From positions 124,001 through 188,000 of the forward strand of contig CANQSR010000002.1 of assembly GCA_947626575.1 (NCBI GenBank): a stretch of DNA of 64,000 bases, given 5' to 3'. Within the stretch, counting starts at the first letter, position 1. Every line of letters starts with the position of its first letter. A program made the position numbers and the translations under genes. Shown here piece after piece: positions 61,575-64,000 of this stretch. Source of the stretch: an uncultured Clostridia bacterium (GTDB lineage: Bacteria; Bacillota; Clostridia; Christensenellales; Borkfalkiaceae). The notes beneath the pieces were generated by a model that saw nothing but the letters and a program-made list of their open reading frames with translations, was not told the DNA's origin and did not search any database.

Positions 61575-61648
61575 GACGCTCACATTATAACACGAATCCT
61601 ACTCGCTGTCAAGTGGTTTGTGCCAACTTTTTTCGAAATGTGAGCGTC
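61575..61648. promoter_or_regulatory. 12-bp inverted repeat flanking the toxI promoter
   Basis: GACGCTCACATT (61,575-61,586) and AATGTGAGCGTC (61,637-61,648) are perfect complements. One arm covers the -10 box and transcription start, the other lies upstream of the -35 box. Confidence 0.7.
61584..61612 (-). promoter_or_regulatory. Consensus promoter of the toxI-toxN locus
   Basis: TTGACA and TATAAT, both perfect, are 17 bp apart on the minus strand. Confidence 0.92.
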
Positions 61649-61792
61649 ACTATATAATATGCCGATTTCCCTCAACAATTATACCGCGCCTTCCAAATCT
61701 CTGCTTGCAGGAAGTGACAAACTTTTTCGAAAAAGAAAATCGGGAAATCATCCCCGACTTCGATGCAGTTGTTATCGCCGCCAAGCGTTATT

Positions 61793-62227
61793 TCATTCCG
61801 TTAGCGGAGTATCATCTCCTCCCCCAGCAGCCGTGTTCTGTGCAGAAGCGGAAAACTCTTTCTTCTCCGCTTCTACCTTGCCGCCAACTTCCAAACGTTC
61901 TGTCCTTGATTTCAGATCTTCGACGTCCTTGCTGATCTTCTCCAAATATAGAACCATAAGAACCTGCGAGGAGATGAGAATCCGCAAAATGGCATAGGTC
62001 AATATTCCGCCTACCGCTCCACCTAACGCGTAAGCGAAAAACGTTCCGACCTCTTTTGTTTGTACTGCGATTGCTATCCCGGCAATCAAGCAGAGTACGA
62101 AGATAATAACCCCTATCACAAGCGGCAATAGCGAGAAATTCTTGAAATGCTCCTTCTGCTCCTCAATTGTCGGGTACTTATTGAATTTACCCTCGCCTTG
62201 CGCCTTTGGTGTCATTGGATTTTGCAT
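61793..62227 (-). CDS. Hypothetical two-helix membrane protein
   Basis: I do not recognise a family. This 144-residue protein has a soluble start, two hydrophobic segments at about residues 33-53 and 62-88, then a coiled-coil-like stretch (I-S-K-D-V-E-D-L-K-S-R-T-E-R-L) and a Gly/Asp tail. AAGGAGAAAGAG precedes the ATG. It lies upstream of the toxIN locus on the same strand with its own promoter. Confidence 0.75.
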   Translation of the reverse strand: MQNPMTPKAQGEGKFNKYPTIEEQKEHFKNFSLLPLVIGVIIFVLCLIAGIAIAVQTKEVGTFFAYALGGAVGGILTYAILRILISSQVLMVLYLEKISKDVEDLKSRTERLEVGGKVEAEKKEFSASAQNTAAGGGDDTPLTE

Positions 62228-62263
62228 AACTCTTTCTCCTTTGAATTTGAATCTGTTACATTC

Positions 62264-62292
62264 ATTGTACCACGCAATTCCTCAACAAGCAA
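62264..62292 (-). promoter_or_regulatory. Promoter of the two-helix membrane protein gene
   Basis: TTGCTT and TACAAT are 17 bp apart on the minus strand. Confidence 0.65.
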
Positions 62293-63217
62293 TAACTTTT
62301 GTAAAGAAAAAAACGAACAAGACCAAAGCAATGGGAAACCGAGAGACCGCAAAAGCGAAAAGGCGAACAATGGGAAAGTGAGAGGCGCTATGTGGTTTAT
62401 ACGATTCGTTTTTACTTTCCCTCGTCAAAAAAGTACCCCCTGCCCCTTTCGCCCGTCAACTCATTTACATAATATATCATTATGTAAACACCTTCCCCGC
62501 TTTCCCCGCGTCCCCTCCCTGCTTCACTGTCACCCCGATAGCAGAGGAGAGCGGAGGCGGGCGGGGCGGGGCTTGGCTCTGAACTCGGCCGCGCTGCCCT
62601 GCTCCATGAACACGCCGCCGCCGTGATGCCCTTCCTCCCCTTCTTTTATCCGTTCTCCGTCTCTTCTTGGCTCTTTGGCTTAGGTGGTTCCCGTGCTTGC
62701 CTTTCTTCTTTCGCTTGGCTTTGGTCTCGGTGCTTTCCTTGCTTATCTTTTATATATATCTTCTAACTCTCTTATATTACTTATATACATAGCTTACGTA
62801 TATATATAAACGTATATATAAACTATGGTATTATTATAGGCTTGTTTCACCACTCTTTGTAATTTTCATCAAAAAAAGAAAAAAGAATAAAGAGAAAAAA
62901 GAAAACGCGCGGGCTTTGGCTCTTGCTCTCTCCCTCTCTCTCAGGGGGCGGGGCGGTGCTATGGCTCGCGCCGTTTCTCTTGCGTCTTAGGTTGTCTTTC
63001 GTGCGGGGCTGTGGCTTTGACTCGGTCGCGGGGCTTGCGCTCCACGCTGGCGGCGGCTGTCCTTGCTCCCGTTTTTCGGGGCGCGCTTCGTCGCCTGCGT
63101 CCCTTGGCGGCTTCTCGGCTCGGCTGTACGGATCCACGGGGGGCGCGCGCTCTTACGCTCTCCCGCATCGGCTTGGGCCTTTGGGCGTCTGGTCCGATGG
63201 GCTGGGGGTGCGCCGCA
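62293..63217. other. Non-coding or uncertain region with palindrome, pyrimidine-rich and AT-rich tracts
   Basis: No convincing gene is seen. TTTACATAAT/ATTATGTAAA is an inverted repeat at 62,464-62,488. Then 62,490-62,745 is strongly C/T-rich on the plus strand. About 62,745-62,838 is an AT-rich tract with TATATA runs. From 62,900 to 63,217 the DNA is very GC-rich with several overlapping low-complexity frames. The mix resembles an origin or transfer region. Confidence 0.5.
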
Positions 63218-63511
63218 TTACTCCCCGCCGCCCCCGGCGGCTTCGGGAATTGGTAGCGGCTCGCGCTCCGTCCGTATCGGTTCACCGTCAAGCAGGGCGG
63301 CCGCCGCCCCCCGTAATACCTCCGACGGCTTCACGCCGTGCGCGCGGAAAATCTCCGCGATCCGCTCCGCTTCGTCTCGGCGGAATGTCGCCGCGATGTT
63401 TTTGAAATTTTCGCGCTGGTTCGCCTTATTTTTTTCCTTGTATGCCTCATCCGCTCGGCGTTGCGCTTCGCTCCTTTTGGGCTTCTGCGGCTCCTGCTTC
63501 GGCTCTCTCAT
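63218..63511 (-). CDS. Ribbon-helix-helix DNA-binding protein
   Basis: In this 97-residue protein, residues 1-40 are basic and Gln/Lys/Arg-rich. Then comes a strand (I-A-A-T-F-R), helix (D-E-A-E-R-I-A-E-I-F-R-A-H-G) and second helix (K-P-S-E-V-L-R-G-A-A-A-A-L-L), the ribbon-helix-helix pattern of MobC, CopG or ParG-type proteins. The tail is Pro/Glu/Gly-rich. The start at 63,511 has GGAG nine bases upstream. Iteron-like repeats lie upstream of its promoter. A role in relaxosome, partition or autoregulation is inferred. Confidence 0.75.
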   Translation of the reverse strand: MREPKQEPQKPKRSEAQRRADEAYKEKNKANQRENFKNIAATFRRDEAERIAEIFRAHGVKPSEVLRGAAAALLDGEPIRTEREPLPIPEAAGGGGE

Positions 63512-63537
63512 TGTGGGAAACTCCTTTTTTGCTTTCC

Positions 63538-63567
63538 ATTCTACCACGGCGGGCGGCGGCTTGTCAA
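63538..63567 (-). promoter_or_regulatory. Promoter of the ribbon-helix-helix gene
   Basis: TTGACA and TAGAAT are 18 bp apart on the minus strand. Confidence 0.78.
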
Positions 63568-63584
63568 GCGGCTTTCGCAGATTT

Positions 63585-63653
63585 ACTTAATTTGATAGAA
63601 AGTAACTTAATTTGATAGCTTCAATCACTTTTTGCCTTTTCTTAATTTGATAG
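63585..63653. repeat. Three iteron-like CTTAATTTGATAG repeats
   Basis: Exact 13-bp copies start at 63,586, 63,606 and 63,641, spaced 20 and 35 bp, all in the same orientation. They lie 18 bp upstream of the -35 box of the ribbon-helix-helix gene. Confidence 0.8.
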
Positions 63654-63994
63654 AATGATAATGTAAACAGGTTCTTCACTTGCCCCCCTTCGGGGCGCCC
63701 CCGCTGCTTGCGGGTTCCCTGGAAATTGACAACTTCACAGCCCCGCGCCGTTGGGAAGGGCGCGACGGTTTAAGGATTCCCCCCTGCCGCGCGGGGGTTA
63801 GGATTTGCGCGCGGGTATGTCCGGCGGGCGGTTACGGCTTGGCCCGTCGGGAGATTCAAGGGTTATAAGCCGCCGCGCCTCGCTTCGTTCGAGGGCGCGT
63901 GTGTCGGTCTGATGATGGCGCGGGTCGTTCCCCGCCGAAACGCTCACCCGTTCGGGAGAGCGTCACCGAAAACGAAAAACGGAGGTAAAACCAC
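63654..63994. other. GC-rich intergenic region, no gene seen
   Basis: It contains several short inverted repeats, for example around GGCGCCCCC and near 63,950 (GCTC … GAGC), but no supported reading frame. It may hold the promoter and leader of the gene that starts at 63,995. Confidence 0.5.
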
Positions 63995-64000
63995 ATGAAA
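63995..64000 (+). CDS. Start of a gene cut by the window edge
   Basis: GGAGGT at 63,981-63,986 lies eight bases before ATG-AAA, the last six bases of the window. Nothing about the product can be read. Confidence 0.5.

Larger units (their letters stand above)
61439..61577 (-). ncRNA. toxI: ToxI-like antitoxin RNA
   Basis: The transcript would begin at 61,577, pass through three tandem repeats and end at the terminator. Each repeat begins GCGGTGTACCCTACC and ends in an A6 run, the kind of site ToxN cleaves to give single-repeat units. Within a unit CCC-U-AC pairs with GUGGG. The middle unit keeps this stem but has a one-base longer loop. Confidence 0.87.

Noticed and set aside
61659-61997. Plus-strand frame starting just after a TATAAT box, which could be read as another leaderless gene
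   Set aside because: No -35 box at proper spacing, and the frame runs antisense to the supported 144-residue membrane protein.
62847-63291. Overlapping Arg/Pro-rich frames on both strands in the GC-rich tract
   Set aside because: Low complexity, no start signals and mutually overlapping; no reason to prefer one.

Overview
The window reads as chromosome of a GC-rich, low-GC-type-lineage Gram-positive bacterium of the class Clostridia (Bacillota). The support is the gene content (trmK, rarA, the dgt-dnaG-rpoD cluster, a ylbJ-like sporulation membrane gene, RpiR and DegV families), AGGAGG-type ribosome binding sites and many sigma-70-like promoters close to TTGACA-17-TATAAT. I cannot place it at genus level. 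From 1 to about 57,260 the window looks like core chromosome with a few unusual loci. From the tRNA-Ser gene at 57,172 to the right edge it looks like an accessory element.

Layout. 1-8,350: end of a DegV gene, patatin-rarA, a ylbJ-like gene, then pheA, two tandem DAHP synthases, coaD, rsmD and a membrane protein on the minus strand. 8,435-15,450: alr, a zinc-ribbon coiled-coil protein, nif3, trmK, rpoD, dnaG and dgt (macromolecular synthesis cluster). 15,570-26,950: one long minus-strand gene run, pepQ-efp-dtd-MBL-patatin-MBL-aroC-aroB-aroE-aroQ-aroK-SDR-GH31, with many 4-bp start/stop overlaps. Together with the DAHP synthases and pheA, the window encodes the common aromatic pathway except aroA (EPSP synthase), plus the branch to phenylalanine. 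27,100-27,900: RNase P RNA whose 3' end, with an attached perfect hairpin, is duplicated. 28,037-29,449: pyruvate kinase.

29,638-43,203 is a single 4,521-codon gene for a membrane-anchored giant protein. It has about ten beta-rich repeats of 180-210 residues followed by InlB-type B-repeats. Its promoter is flanked by TGACA/TGTCA palindromes, and base composition changes sharply inside the gene. 43,460-57,000: an RpiR regulator divergent from a small XRE regulator, gdhA, degV, minD-minE, a MarR-controlled zinc-ribbon ABC exporter followed by a 24-codon microORF, a THUMP methyltransferase, a CNNM/CBS protein, an esterase with an (E-T-A-P-A-E)n tail, and a thioredoxin-reductase-like flavoprotein that lacks the usual NADPH motif.

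57,263-64,000: accessory region next to tRNA-Ser(GGA). It holds small membrane, lipoprotein and XRE genes co-oriented with a tRNA-Thr and a tRNA-like gene, a possible -1 frameshift gene, and a type III toxin-antitoxin locus (a ToxN/AbiQ-family RNase preceded by three 34-35 nt repeats and a terminator). It ends with a ribbon-helix-helix gene beside iteron-like repeats and an AT-rich tract. The type III toxin-antitoxin locus, the giant repeat protein and the rnpB duplication are the most interesting items.
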